Assembly: GCA_017610225.1 (NCBI GenBank)
Contig: JAFCCM010000032.1
Coordinates: forward strand, 1 to 24,223
Length of the DNA: 24,223 nucleotides
Source of the DNA: Candidatus Aenigmatarchaeota archaeon
GTDB lineage: Archaea > Aenigmatarchaeota > Aenigmatarchaeia > CG10238-14
Reading direction: 5' to 3'
Positions 15,869 to 22,927 of this stretch are shown one piece after another (position 1 is the first letter of the stretch; each line of letters opens with the position of its first letter). A model generated the notes under the pieces. That model saw nothing but the letters and a program-made list of their open reading frames with translations, was not told the origin of the DNA and searched no databases. Made by a program: the position numbers and the translations under genes.

Positions 15869-16975
15869 ATGAGTGAATTAATTGTAGAAGTTGTTAAAAT
15901 TAAAAATGTTGAAAAACACCCAAATGCAGATAGATTGGATTTGGTGACAGTGAAAGGTTGGCAATGTGTTGCTACTAAAGATTCTTTTAAAATTGGTGAT
16001 AAAGCTATATATTTACCAATTGATTCAGTATTATCTGGAGAAATTGAATCAAAATTATTTCCTCCTGAATCAAAAGTAAAATTATCTAAAAGTCGTATTA
16101 AAACTATTAAATTAAGAGGAGCTATTTCACAAGGAATGGTTGTATCTTTAAATACTCTTAATCTTTCAGAAAATATTAAAATTGGAACAAATGTTAAAGA
16201 TAAATTAGGAATAACTAAATATGAACCTCCTAAAAGAGGAACTTTACATGGTGGTGGGGTTGGTCATATTTCTAAAAAACAAATAAATCCAAATTTTAGA
16301 AAATACACAAATATAAATCATGTTAAAAATTACCCAGAAATTTTTAATAATGTTGTTGTAGTTATAACTGAAAAAATTCATGGTACTAATTTTCGAGTTG
16401 GGTATGTTAAACATGGTCATTTAAATTTATGGCAAAAAATTCTTAAATTATTTGGTCGTATTTCAGATTATGAATTTGTATTTGGAAGTCATAATGTTCA
16501 ATTGCAAAGTATTTTAAAAAGATTTAAAAAAACTTTTTATAAGAAAAATATATATTTAGAAACTGTTATAAAATATGATTTACAAAAAAAATTACAAAAA
16601 AACGAAGTTATTTATGCTGAAATATATGGATATGGAATTCAAAAAAATTATCATTATGGATGTAAAAAAAATGAATATAAAATGGTGATTGTTGATATAA
16701 TGATTAATGGAGAATATATAGATACAGAAAAAGCTATTCAGTTTTGTGAAGAAAGAAATCTTCCTTATGTTCCAGTTTTATATAAAGGAGTTTATAATCA
16801 AGAAATTATTGATAAATATGTTAAAGGAAAATCTGTATTATCTCCAAAACATCAACCAATTAGAGAAGGAATTGTTATAACTTCAGCACAAGAGCAAATG
16901 ACATATATGGGAAGAGCAATTTTAAAATATATTAATCCAAAATATTTATTAAAAGATCAATCAGAATGGCATTAA
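15869..16975 (+). CDS. Rnl5-type (DraRnl-like) RNA ligase with N-terminal OB module
   Basis: 368 residues. Residues 1-115 form an OB-like module (EVVKIKNVEKHPNADRLDLV, then GDKAIYLPIDS) like that of Deinococcus DraRnl (DRB0094). The ATP-dependent nucleotidyltransferase domain has motif I KIHGTN with nucleophile K169, then VFGSHN (204-209), AEIYGYG (250-256), motif IV EGIVI (333-337) and motif V LKYINPKYL with K353. Such enzymes adenylylate the 5'-phosphate and join it to a 3'-OH. DraRnl seals nicks in duplexes with an RNA 3'-OH end. It complements RtcB, which handles the opposite end chemistry. The length matches the family (about 340-370). Family well supported, biological target inferred. 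Confidence 0.88.
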   Translation: MSELIVEVVKIKNVEKHPNADRLDLVTVKGWQCVATKDSFKIGDKAIYLPIDSVLSGEIESKLFPPESKVKLSKSRIKTIKLRGAISQGMVVSLNTLNLSENIKIGTNVKDKLGITKYEPPKRGTLHGGGVGHISKKQINPNFRKYTNINHVKNYPEIFNNVVVVITEKIHGTNFRVGYVKHGHLNLWQKILKLFGRISDYEFVFGSHNVQLQSILKRFKKTFYKKNIYLETVIKYDLQKKLQKNEVIYAEIYGYGIQKNYHYGCKKNEYKMVIVDIMINGEYIDTEKAIQFCEERNLPYVPVLYKGVYNQEIIDKYVKGKSVLSPKHQPIREGIVITSAQEQMTYMGRAILKYINPKYLLKDQSEWH

Positions 16976-16980
16976 AATTA

Positions 16981-18144
16981 AAGGATTAAATCATGTGGAT
17001 AAATCCAAAAGAAATGTCGGAGATAATGTACAACTATTGTCTTGAAGAAGATAAAGAAGAATACTGGAGTTTAATTACTTATTCTAGATGGGTTTATTGG
17101 TATTGTAAAAATATTAAAGATCGACCAGAGATGAGAAAATTTATTACTAATTCGAGATGGGCTTATTATTATTGTCTGGATATAAAAGACCGACCTGAGA
17201 TAAGAAACTTTATTAATGATTCTTATGATGCTTATTATTATTGTAAAAATATTAAAGAACGACCTGAGATGAGAAAATTTATTACTAATTCTATATGGGC
17301 TTATTGGTATTGTAAAAATATTAAAGATCGACCAGAGATGAGAAAATTTATTACTGAATCAGATTATGCTTATTATTATTGTAAAAATATTAAAGATCGA
17401 CCTGAGATGAGAAAATTTATTACTAATTCTATATGGGCTTATTGTTATTGTCGAGATATTAAAGATCGACCTGAGATGAGAAACTTTATTACTGAATCAG
17501 ATTATGCTTATTATTATTGTCGAGATATTAAAGATCGACCAGAGATGAGAAAATTTATTAGTGATTCTTATGATGCTTATTATTATTGTAAAAATATTAA
17601 AGATCGTCCAGAAATTAGAAAATTTATAAAGGATTAAATCATGTGGATAAATCCAAAAGAAATGTCGGAGATAATGTACAACTGTTGTCTTGAAGAAGAT
17701 AAAGAAGAATACTGGAGTTTAATTACTGAATCTGAATGGGCTTATTGGTATTGTAAAAATATTAAAGATCGACTAGAAATAAGAAAGAATATTACTAAAT
17801 CTTATTATGCTTATTGGTATTGTAAAAATATTAAAGATCGACCTGAGATGAGAAACTTTATTACTGAATCAGATTATGCTTATTATTATTGTCGAGATAT
17901 TAAAGATCGTCCAGAAATTAGAAAACATATTACTAAATCAATAAATGCTTATTATTATTGTCGAGATATTAAAGATCGTCCAGAGATGAGAAAACATATT
18001 ACTGGATCAGATTATGCTTATATGTATTGTCGAGATATAAAAGACCGACCTGAGATGAGAAAATTTATTACTGAATCAGATTATGCTTATTTGTATTGTC
18101 GAGATATAAAAGACCGACCTGAGATGAGAAAATATATAAAGGAG
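16981..18144 (+). repeat. Tandem 69-bp coding repeats within a duplicated gene pair
   Basis: Fourteen 69-bp units in two blocks (8 from 17074 and 6 from 17722), each block preceded by the same roughly 100-base segment (16981-17080 and 17629-17728, offset 648 bases, one mismatch). The strings AAAGATCGACC and GATTATGCTTATTATTATTG recur. The frame is preserved throughout, so the repeats are under coding constraint and unit gain or loss would keep both proteins in frame. Confidence 0.85.
16993..17637 (+). CDS. 23-residue-repeat protein A (8 units)
   Basis: 214 residues: a 27-residue cap (WINPKEMSEIMYNYCLEED onward), eight gap-free 23-residue units, and IKD at the end. Unit pattern: I-T-x-S-x-x-A-Y-x-Y-C-(K/R)-(N/D)-I-K-D-R-P-E-(M/I)-R-(K/N)-F. 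In all 14 units of this and the next gene I1, S4, Y8, Y10, C11, I14, K15, R17, E19 and R21 are invariant, whereas positions 3, 5, 6 and 9 vary. The pattern suggests a helical solenoid whose core is fixed and whose exposed positions vary, so a protein-binding role is plausible. It has no membrane segment or enzyme motif. The ribosome binding site is AAAGGATTAAATC. I know no name for the family. Confidence 0.8.
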   Translation: MWINPKEMSEIMYNYCLEEDKEEYWSLITYSRWVYWYCKNIKDRPEMRKFITNSRWAYYYCLDIKDRPEIRNFINDSYDAYYYCKNIKERPEMRKFITNSIWAYWYCKNIKDRPEMRKFITESDYAYYYCKNIKDRPEMRKFITNSIWAYCYCRDIKDRPEMRNFITESDYAYYYCRDIKDRPEMRKFISDSYDAYYYCKNIKDRPEIRKFIKD

Positions 18145-18147
18145 TAA
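17641..18147 (+). CDS. 23-residue-repeat protein B (6 units), tandem duplicate of A
   Basis: 168 residues: a cap identical to that of protein A except for Y15 to C, six 23-residue units and IKE. The ATG lies 3 bases after the stop of A, and its ribosome binding site (AAAGGATTAAATC) is formed by the end of A. The first 100 bases, from 12 bases before the ATG, match gene A with one difference, showing recent duplication. Units differ from A in the variable positions and B1 has L instead of P at position 18. Unit number (6 against 8) probably changed by recombination between 69-bp DNA repeats. Its last codons (ATAAAGGAG) supply the ribosome binding site of the next, broken gene. Function unknown. 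Confidence 0.8.
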   Translation: MWINPKEMSEIMYNCCLEEDKEEYWSLITESEWAYWYCKNIKDRLEIRKNITKSYYAYWYCKNIKDRPEMRNFITESDYAYYYCRDIKDRPEIRKHITKSINAYYYCRDIKDRPEMRKHITGSDYAYMYCRDIKDRPEMRKFITESDYAYLYCRDIKDRPEMRKYIKE

Positions 18148-18149
18148 TT

Positions 18150-18349
18150 ATGGAAAAAAATTTCATTATTATAATTTTACATTTTTAGAAAATAATTGTT
18201 ATAATTCAATTTATGTTGGATATGATAAAAAATATGTTTCAGTTTCTCAAATAAACGAAGCTAAAATAAAAGCTAAAACATCCTTAAAAGCAGTTCTTTT
18301 ATCATGTTCATATCTTGGAAAAATGACAATAGATCAATTTAATAATTAA
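18150..18349 (+). pseudogene. Small gene interrupted by a one-base shift in an A-run after the start
   Basis: AAAGGAG at 18138-18144 and an ATG at 18150 form a normal start, but the frame stops after 12 codons. Adding one A to the A7 run at 18154-18160 gives a product of about 66 residues starting MEKK, followed by FHYYNFTFLENNCYNSIYVG and KAKTSLKAVLLSCSYLGKMT, to TAA at 18347-18349. The shifted frame has the codon style and mixed hydrophobic/charged content of its neighbours and no upstream start of its own. It could be a recent frameshift, a sequencing error in the homopolymer, or a gene expressed by slippage. Family not recognised. Confidence 0.55.
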
Positions 18350-18371
18350 AACTTTAAAAAAGGATTTAAAA

Positions 18372-20183
18372 ATGAATAGAAAAGAATTTTTAGAAAATGA
18401 AATTGAAAGACATGATACGTTATACTGGAAAAAAAATCAACCTGAAATTTCTGATATTGAATATGATAAATTAATTGAAGAATTAAAGAAATTCAATCCA
18501 AAAAATTCTCTAATTAATGAAATTCATACACCCAAAGTTTCATTTTCAAAAAGTAAAATTAAACATAAATTTGAAATGTTAAGTTTAGATAAAGTTTACT
18601 CTCCAGAAGACTTAATAAAATGGTGTGAAAAAGTTTCAAGAGATGAAAATGAAGAATTTTTAATCGAATTAAAATATGATGGTTGCTCTGCTGAATTAGA
18701 TAAAGGAATTTTATCTACAAGAGGTGATGGTATTTTTGGAGAAGATATTACTAATAAATTACCTATTATTAAAATAATTTCAAAAAATAAAGATTATGTT
18801 CGAGGTGAAATATTAATTGAAAAATCTATATTTCAAAAAATAAAAAATAATAATTTTAAGGAAAAAACATACAAAACTCCAAGAAATATGTGTGCAGGTA
18901 TTTTAAATAGAGATGATGTTGATTTTTCGAAAGGTCAAATATTAACTTTAATTGATTTTAATTATAATTTTATGACTTCAACATTAAAAGAAATAAAAGA
19001 AATAATTTGGGATCAATTAATAAAAACTGCTCAAAAACAAGAATATCCTGCTGATGGAATTGTATTTAAAATTAAAGATTTAAAATATGCAAAATCTTTG
19101 GGAATAACATCTCATCATTCTAAATCTGAAATAGCTTTAAAGTTTACAAATCCAACTGGAGAAACTAGATTAATTGGAATTGAATGGAGTGCAGGAAAAC
19201 ATAAATTAACACCAATAGGAAAAGTTATTCCAGTTGAAATTAATGGGGTAACTATTTCAAATATTAATTTACATAATTATAAATACATTTTAGATAATGA
19301 AATTCAAATTGGTGATACTATTATTGTTGAAAGAGCAGGAGATGTAATACCTGATGTGCAATCTTCTTATCCAACAGAAGGAGAACCAAGGCAATTTATT
19401 AAATTAATAAATTGCCCAATTTGTGGTTCTTTAGTTAAATATGAAGAACCTGAAATAATATGTATAAATGAAAATTGTTCTGGAAAACATTTAGCTCAAT
19501 TAATGGATTCTGTAAAGAGAATTGGTATTGAAAGACTTGGAGAACCGACTTTAAAAAAAATGATAAAAACTTTAAATGTATATGATATAATTGACATATT
19601 TAATATTACTGAAAATGATTTAATGAAACTTGAAGGATTTGCAGAAACATCATCTAAAAATCTATATGGAGAAATTCAAACAATAAAAAATAATGGAGTG
19701 TTTGAATGGGAAATACTTTCTTCTTTAAATATTCAAGGTATTGGTAAAACTTTAAGTAAGGAATTATTAAAAAATAAATCTCTTGATGAATTAAGAAAAA
19801 TGACAAAGAATGAATTACTTAAATTTGATGGGATAGGTCCCGAAAGAACTAAAATTTTATATGAAGGATTAATTAAAAATTCAAAATTTATAGAACATCT
19901 TATTTCTATTTTATCAATAAAAGGAGATAATAAGAAAATGCATAATTTATCTGGATTAGTTTTTACATTGACAGGAGCAATGCCTTTGAAGAGAAATGAA
20001 ATTATAAAAATGATTGAAGAGAAAGGTGGTGAAGTGAAAGGAATATCTAAAGATGTTAATTATTTAGTTACATCAGACCCAAAAAGTAAATCAAGTAAAA
20101 TAAAAAAGGCTGTAGAATATGGAATATCTATTATATCTTTTGAAGCATTGAGTGATATGATTTTTAAAAATGCACAAATATAA
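18372..20183 (+). CDS. ligA: NAD-dependent DNA ligase LigA
   Basis: 603 residues, against about 670 in bacteria. The N-terminal Ia region is present (ISDIEYDKLIEELKK, 26-40), which binds NMN. Adenylation domain: ELKYDG with nucleophile K101, STRGDGIFGEDIT (115-127), VRGEI, DGIVFKI (229-235), SEIALKF (252-258). OB region: EWSAGKHKLTPIG (271-283). Four-Cys zinc finger: C348, C351, C364, C369. Helix-hairpin-helix region 370-520 and a C-terminal BRCT domain (about 529-603, GLVFTLTGAMPLKRNEIIKM). It seals DNA nicks using NAD+, probably in phage replication and repair. All catalytic parts are present, and the shorter length reflects reduced linkers. The ribosome binding site AAAAAAGGATTT precedes the ATG. 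Confidence 0.95.
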   Translation: MNRKEFLENEIERHDTLYWKKNQPEISDIEYDKLIEELKKFNPKNSLINEIHTPKVSFSKSKIKHKFEMLSLDKVYSPEDLIKWCEKVSRDENEEFLIELKYDGCSAELDKGILSTRGDGIFGEDITNKLPIIKIISKNKDYVRGEILIEKSIFQKIKNNNFKEKTYKTPRNMCAGILNRDDVDFSKGQILTLIDFNYNFMTSTLKEIKEIIWDQLIKTAQKQEYPADGIVFKIKDLKYAKSLGITSHHSKSEIALKFTNPTGETRLIGIEWSAGKHKLTPIGKVIPVEINGVTISNINLHNYKYILDNEIQIGDTIIVERAGDVIPDVQSSYPTEGEPRQFIKLINCPICGSLVKYEEPEIICINENCSGKHLAQLMDSVKRIGIERLGEPTLKKMIKTLNVYDIIDIFNITENDLMKLEGFAETSSKNLYGEIQTIKNNGVFEWEILSSLNIQGIGKTLSKELLKNKSLDELRKMTKNELLKFDGIGPERTKILYEGLIKNSKFIEHLISILSIKGDNKKMHNLSGLVFTLTGAMPLKRNEIIKMIEEKGGEVKGISKDVNYLVTSDPKSKSSKIKKAVEYGISIISFEALSDMIFKNAQI

Positions 20184-20208
20184 AAAATAATTTAAAGGAA
20201 AGAGACTA

Positions 20209-20489
20209 ATGAAAAAGATTCAGTACAGATTCATTTTTATAATTATGAATGGATTTTTAAACCTCGAGGTCCAATGCAAAAAGAATCTTTAAGTTTGTAT
20301 TTATATGAAAAACTTAATGCATTATATAAATTTTGGACAGACCCAAAATATGGAGATAATCCTGATACAGAAATTCTTATAAAAACATTAAAAGAAAATC
20401 TTCTAGAAGAAACAACAATTGCATGGGAAAACTTCGCAGAAGAAACAATTCGAGGATTCATAGATAAAGTTAATAATGAAAAAATTTAA
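20209..20489 (+). pseudogene. Small gene interrupted by a one-base shift in an A-run after the start
   Basis: AAAGGAAAGAG lies just before the ATG at 20209, but that frame ends after 27 codons. The next frame is open through 20489 and contains IHFYNYEWIFKPRGPMQKES, FWTDPKYGDNPDTE and a helical acidic C-terminus. Adding one A to the A5 run at 20212-20216 gives a product of about 94 residues starting MKKDSVQ that joins the two exactly. If translation instead began at the internal ATG at 20274, the product would be 71 residues with no good ribosome binding site. I read it as a disrupted, misread or slippage-expressed gene. Family not recognised. Confidence 0.55.
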
Positions 20490-20510
20490 AAGAAAAGGAA
20501 TAAATAAATT

Positions 20511-20717
20511 ATGAGTGAACAACATGAAACGGGATATAATTATAGAACAAATTCTGAACTAAATTTTCTTCAAAATATTGGAAGTTATTCAAAACAAACT
20601 AATAGAATTAAGTGTTTAAAAGGATATATAGAAAGTGCTAAAAATAGAGTTAATTGGGGAGAAATTGACAAAAAAATAACAATTAAATTTGCTAAAAAAT
20701 TATTAAAAGAGTCATAA
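20511..20717 (+). CDS. Uncharacterised protein, 68 residues
   Basis: AAAAGGAATAAATAAATT precedes the ATG. The product is soluble and basic towards the C-terminus, with probably helical LKGYIESAKNRVNWGEIDKK. I recall short phage proteins with a similar Y-x5-A-K/R-x-W-x-x-I-D arrangement, but no function is known to me. It lies between two disrupted genes in the rightward operon and its reading frame is intact. Confidence 0.65.
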   Translation: MSEQHETGYNYRTNSELNFLQNIGSYSKQTNRIKCLKGYIESAKNRVNWGEIDKKITIKFAKKLLKES

Positions 20718-20720
20718 ATT

Positions 20721-21150
20721 ATGTCTAAACAAATCAAAATTCATAAACTTATAGAAGATCATTATAAATTCACAAAAGGGATTGTCCATAAACATTGTGA
20801 ACGTTTCAGGTGCTAAAGCTTCCTGGCTTTCTCTGGGAATCTCTGTAATAAAATAAAAAATCAAATAAGAACTAAAAAAGGAAAAGCAAAAAAAGTACCA
20901 TTAAATCTTTGTGAATATGAAATTTCAAAAAATAATAATAAACTAGAACAAGAAATATATAATAAAGATTTAATTAAAAAACTTTTTAAAAAAAATACCA
21001 AAAAAATGGAAAGAATTCATTATTATGCATTATAAATATGGATATAATTTTAGAGAGATAGGAGATATAAATAATTATACTGAATCAAATGCAAGTTTAA
21101 AACATAAAAATATTATTAAATTTTTAAAAAATTCTTTTAACTTATATTAA
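20721..21150 (+). pseudogene. Disrupted sigma-70-family-like gene
   Basis: An ATG at 20721, 3 bases after the previous stop, opens 31 codons (HKLIEDHYKFTKGIVHKHCE) to TAA at 20814. The same frame resumes as CNKIKNQIRTKKGK, through LEQEIYNKDLIKKLFKK, and then shifts at the A8 run 20988-20995. In the next frame IPKKWKEFIIMHYKYGYNFR, EIGDINNYTESNASLKHKN and IIKFLKNS run to TAA at 21148-21150. The last part looks like sigma region 4 (P-K-x-W-x-E-x-I, then Y-x-x-G-x-x-x-x-EIG, then a helix-turn-helix), and the first like region 2. The segment 20806-20850 is unusually GC-rich and in no frame fits smoothly. At least two lesions separate it from an ECF-like sigma factor of about 140 residues. Sigma assignment is moderate. 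Confidence 0.5.
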
Positions 21151-21173
21151 ATTTAAAAAAAGGAAATTAAAAT

Positions 21174-21431
21174 ATGGAATTATGGATGATTATAATTGGA
21201 GCTTCTATGGCATTTGCAGATATTCCACAAATACTTAAACTAATAAAAAGAAAGTCTTCAAAAGATATAAGTCTTTTATTTTGGTTTATAATATTACACG
21301 GACAATTGTGGTGGTTAGGATATGGAATATATATTAAAAGCATTAGTTTAGCAGTATCCAATTTTATATGTGTAATGTTTGCAATATATATAATTGTACT
21401 TGTTTTTAAATATCGAAAAGTGTTAAAATAA
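21174..21431 (+). CDS. SemiSWEET/PQ-loop small membrane transporter
   Basis: 85 residues, with AAAAAAAGGAAATTAAAAT before the ATG. Three hydrophobic segments (about residues 2-18, 32-52 and 56-78) form one triple-helix bundle. IPQILKLIKRKSSKDISLLF (18-37) carries the PQ motif at the end of the first helix, typical of MtN3/SWEET/PQ-loop proteins. The length matches bacterial SemiSWEETs, which dimerise in the inner membrane and move sugars by facilitated diffusion. Such a gene in a phage is unusual, and sugar transport is an inference from family only. It is the last gene of the rightward block and is followed by a strong hairpin. Confidence 0.82.
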   Translation: MELWMIIIGASMAFADIPQILKLIKRKSSKDISLLFWFIILHGQLWWLGYGIYIKSISLAVSNFICVMFAIYIIVLVFKYRKVLK

Positions 21432-21444
21432 AACTTTATCATCT

Positions 21445-21492
21445 TTCATTCTCTTATTCTTTAGTTTGAATAAGAGAATGAAGGGGGGGGGG
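21445..21492. terminator. 15-bp perfect hairpin with adjacent G10 run, convergent terminator
   Basis: TTCATTCTCTTATTC (21445-21459) pairs perfectly with GAATAAGAGAATGAA (21468-21482) around an 8-base loop. It is followed on the plus strand by ten G residues (21483-21492), extraordinary in DNA this AT-rich. It sits between the stop codons of two convergent genes, as expected for a bidirectional terminator, although there is no T-run. Confidence 0.7.
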
Positions 21493-21499
21493 AGTTTAA

Positions 21500-22927
21500 T
21501 TATATTTTTTGTTGTTGAAATTTTAAACTTCCACAATCCCAAATTCTTGTATAACCTTCTTTTTGTCTTAACACCCATTCAGTAACATCTTTAGGTTCAT
21601 CTTTAGTTTTTCTTAAATTAAAACGATGAATTTTTAAAAAATCTTTTAAATACCAATAATTAATTTGAGTTTTTGAAATTAATTTAAAACCCAATTTGTA
21701 ATAAAGATTTCCTATTGACCATCTTCTATCTGCATAACTAAAGATTTCTTTCCATTCATAATTCTTCTTGAAATGAGATAAAAGTTTTCCAGCAATTCCA
21801 GGAATATGATAATTACTATTTGAACAAAATCTATTTAATTCCCAGATTCCTTCCTTTGATTTACTTCCTTTACTTATGTTTCCTTTTGAAAATGTCATAA
21901 CTGAAACTAATTCATTTTCAAAAAATGCTCCAAGCTTAATTTTAGAAGAATCTTTTCCTTGTATATGATAAGTTTCTAAAAATTCATTTTTAACTTTAGG
22001 TTCTATTTCTTTAATTATACATTTTCTTGCATGAATTCTTTTACTGTTATTAACTTTTAAAATTTGTTTAATTCTTGATTTAACTATTTCTTTTTTAAAC
22101 ATCCATTCATCTTCAAATATGTGAATTAATTGAATTCCTTGTTCTTCACATAACTTGGTTTTAAGAAGATGATAATTTTTATCTTTGATAAATTTTTCAG
22201 TATTATAATAAAAACTATCATATTCAAATCCAATTTTTAATTTAGGAATGTAAATATTAATTTCTAACCACCTATCGGTTTTTGGATTTTTTATAATAGA
22301 TCTACAATTATGTTCAATTTTAAAATTATCTGGAAGAATATTTTTAATAAAATCTAAAATATTTTGTTCTGGTTTACTAGTATCATTTAACCAAGGATGA
22401 CAAAGTTTACAAGGATGAGGCCCTTGATAAATATTAAAATAATCTCTAAAAATTATATTACCACAAGATAAACATTTAAGTTTAAGAACTTCACCATTAT
22501 TTTTAAATTCAGAAAGTAATTCTAGATTATATATTTCTTTAAGAATTTTTTTTATAAATGGTTTTTTATTTTTTAATCTTGTTTCTTTTAATTTTTGTTT
22601 CGATTTTTTACTTTTTATTTGATAACAACTACACTTAGTTTTTTCAATATTTGTTTTAATAATTTTATCGTTATGAAGACTGCATTTAAAACTACATTTA
22701 AGACTACAAAATTTTGCATAACCTAATTTAAGGTTGATGAACTGAGTTTCTTTTTTACAAGACTCAACTATTCCATGCATTAAACAGATACCTTCATCTT
22801 TTTTAATACGAAGAAATTTATCATAATATTCTTTTTGAGTTATAGAATGTTTTTTAAGATGATTAGAAATATTATTGAATTTTTTGTTACATATTTGACA
22901 AATAAATTTTTGATCAATTTTATCCAT
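21500..22927 (-). CDS. Multi-domain zinc finger/endonuclease protein with GNAT/Mom-like C-terminal domain
   Basis: 475 residues, with AAAGGAGATAATT before the ATG at 22927. Residues 10-27 form a C-x2-C/H-x3-H finger (C10, C13, H23, H27) and further Cys pairs follow (C74/C78, C152/C155, C173/C176). Residues 185-290 match a Vsr-like PD-(D/E)XK nuclease core: LEINIYIPKLKIGFEYDS, then K257, then GIQLIHIFEDEW. The related right-edge gene has D where this one has N224. Residues 300-450 (ARKCIIKEIEPKVKNEFLE, KLGAFFENELVSVMTF, WELNRFC, SYADRRWSIGNLYYKLGF) form the C-terminal domain I know from phage homing-type endonucleases, resembling GNAT/Mom-like folds. Probable mobile endonuclease; N224 may reduce cutting. 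Confidence 0.78.
   Translation of the reverse strand: MDKIDQKFICQICNKKFNNISNHLKKHSITQKEYYDKFLRIKKDEGICLMHGIVESCKKETQFINLKLGYAKFCSLKCSFKCSLHNDKIIKTNIEKTKCSCYQIKSKKSKQKLKETRLKNKKPFIKKILKEIYNLELLSEFKNNGEVLKLKCLSCGNIIFRDYFNIYQGPHPCKLCHPWLNDTSKPEQNILDFIKNILPDNFKIEHNCRSIIKNPKTDRWLEINIYIPKLKIGFEYDSFYYNTEKFIKDKNYHLLKTKLCEEQGIQLIHIFEDEWMFKKEIVKSRIKQILKVNNSKRIHARKCIIKEIEPKVKNEFLETYHIQGKDSSKIKLGAFFENELVSVMTFSKGNISKGSKSKEGIWELNRFCSNSNYHIPGIAGKLLSHFKKNYEWKEIFSYADRRWSIGNLYYKLGFKLISKTQINYWYLKDFLKIHRFNLRKTKDEPKDVTEWVLRQKEGYTRIWDCGSLKFQQQKI

Noticed and set aside
17074..18138. CRISPR array
   Set aside because: The 69-bp repeats are coding, in frame and contiguous, without unique spacers.
20243..20461. Minus-strand frame of 72 codons
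   Set aside because: Antisense to the disrupted gene at 20209-20489; no ribosome binding site and no neighbours on that strand.
21167..21442. Minus-strand frame antisense to the SemiSWEET-like gene
   Set aside because: The plus frame has a PQ motif, three membrane segments and a ribosome binding site; the minus frame has none of these.
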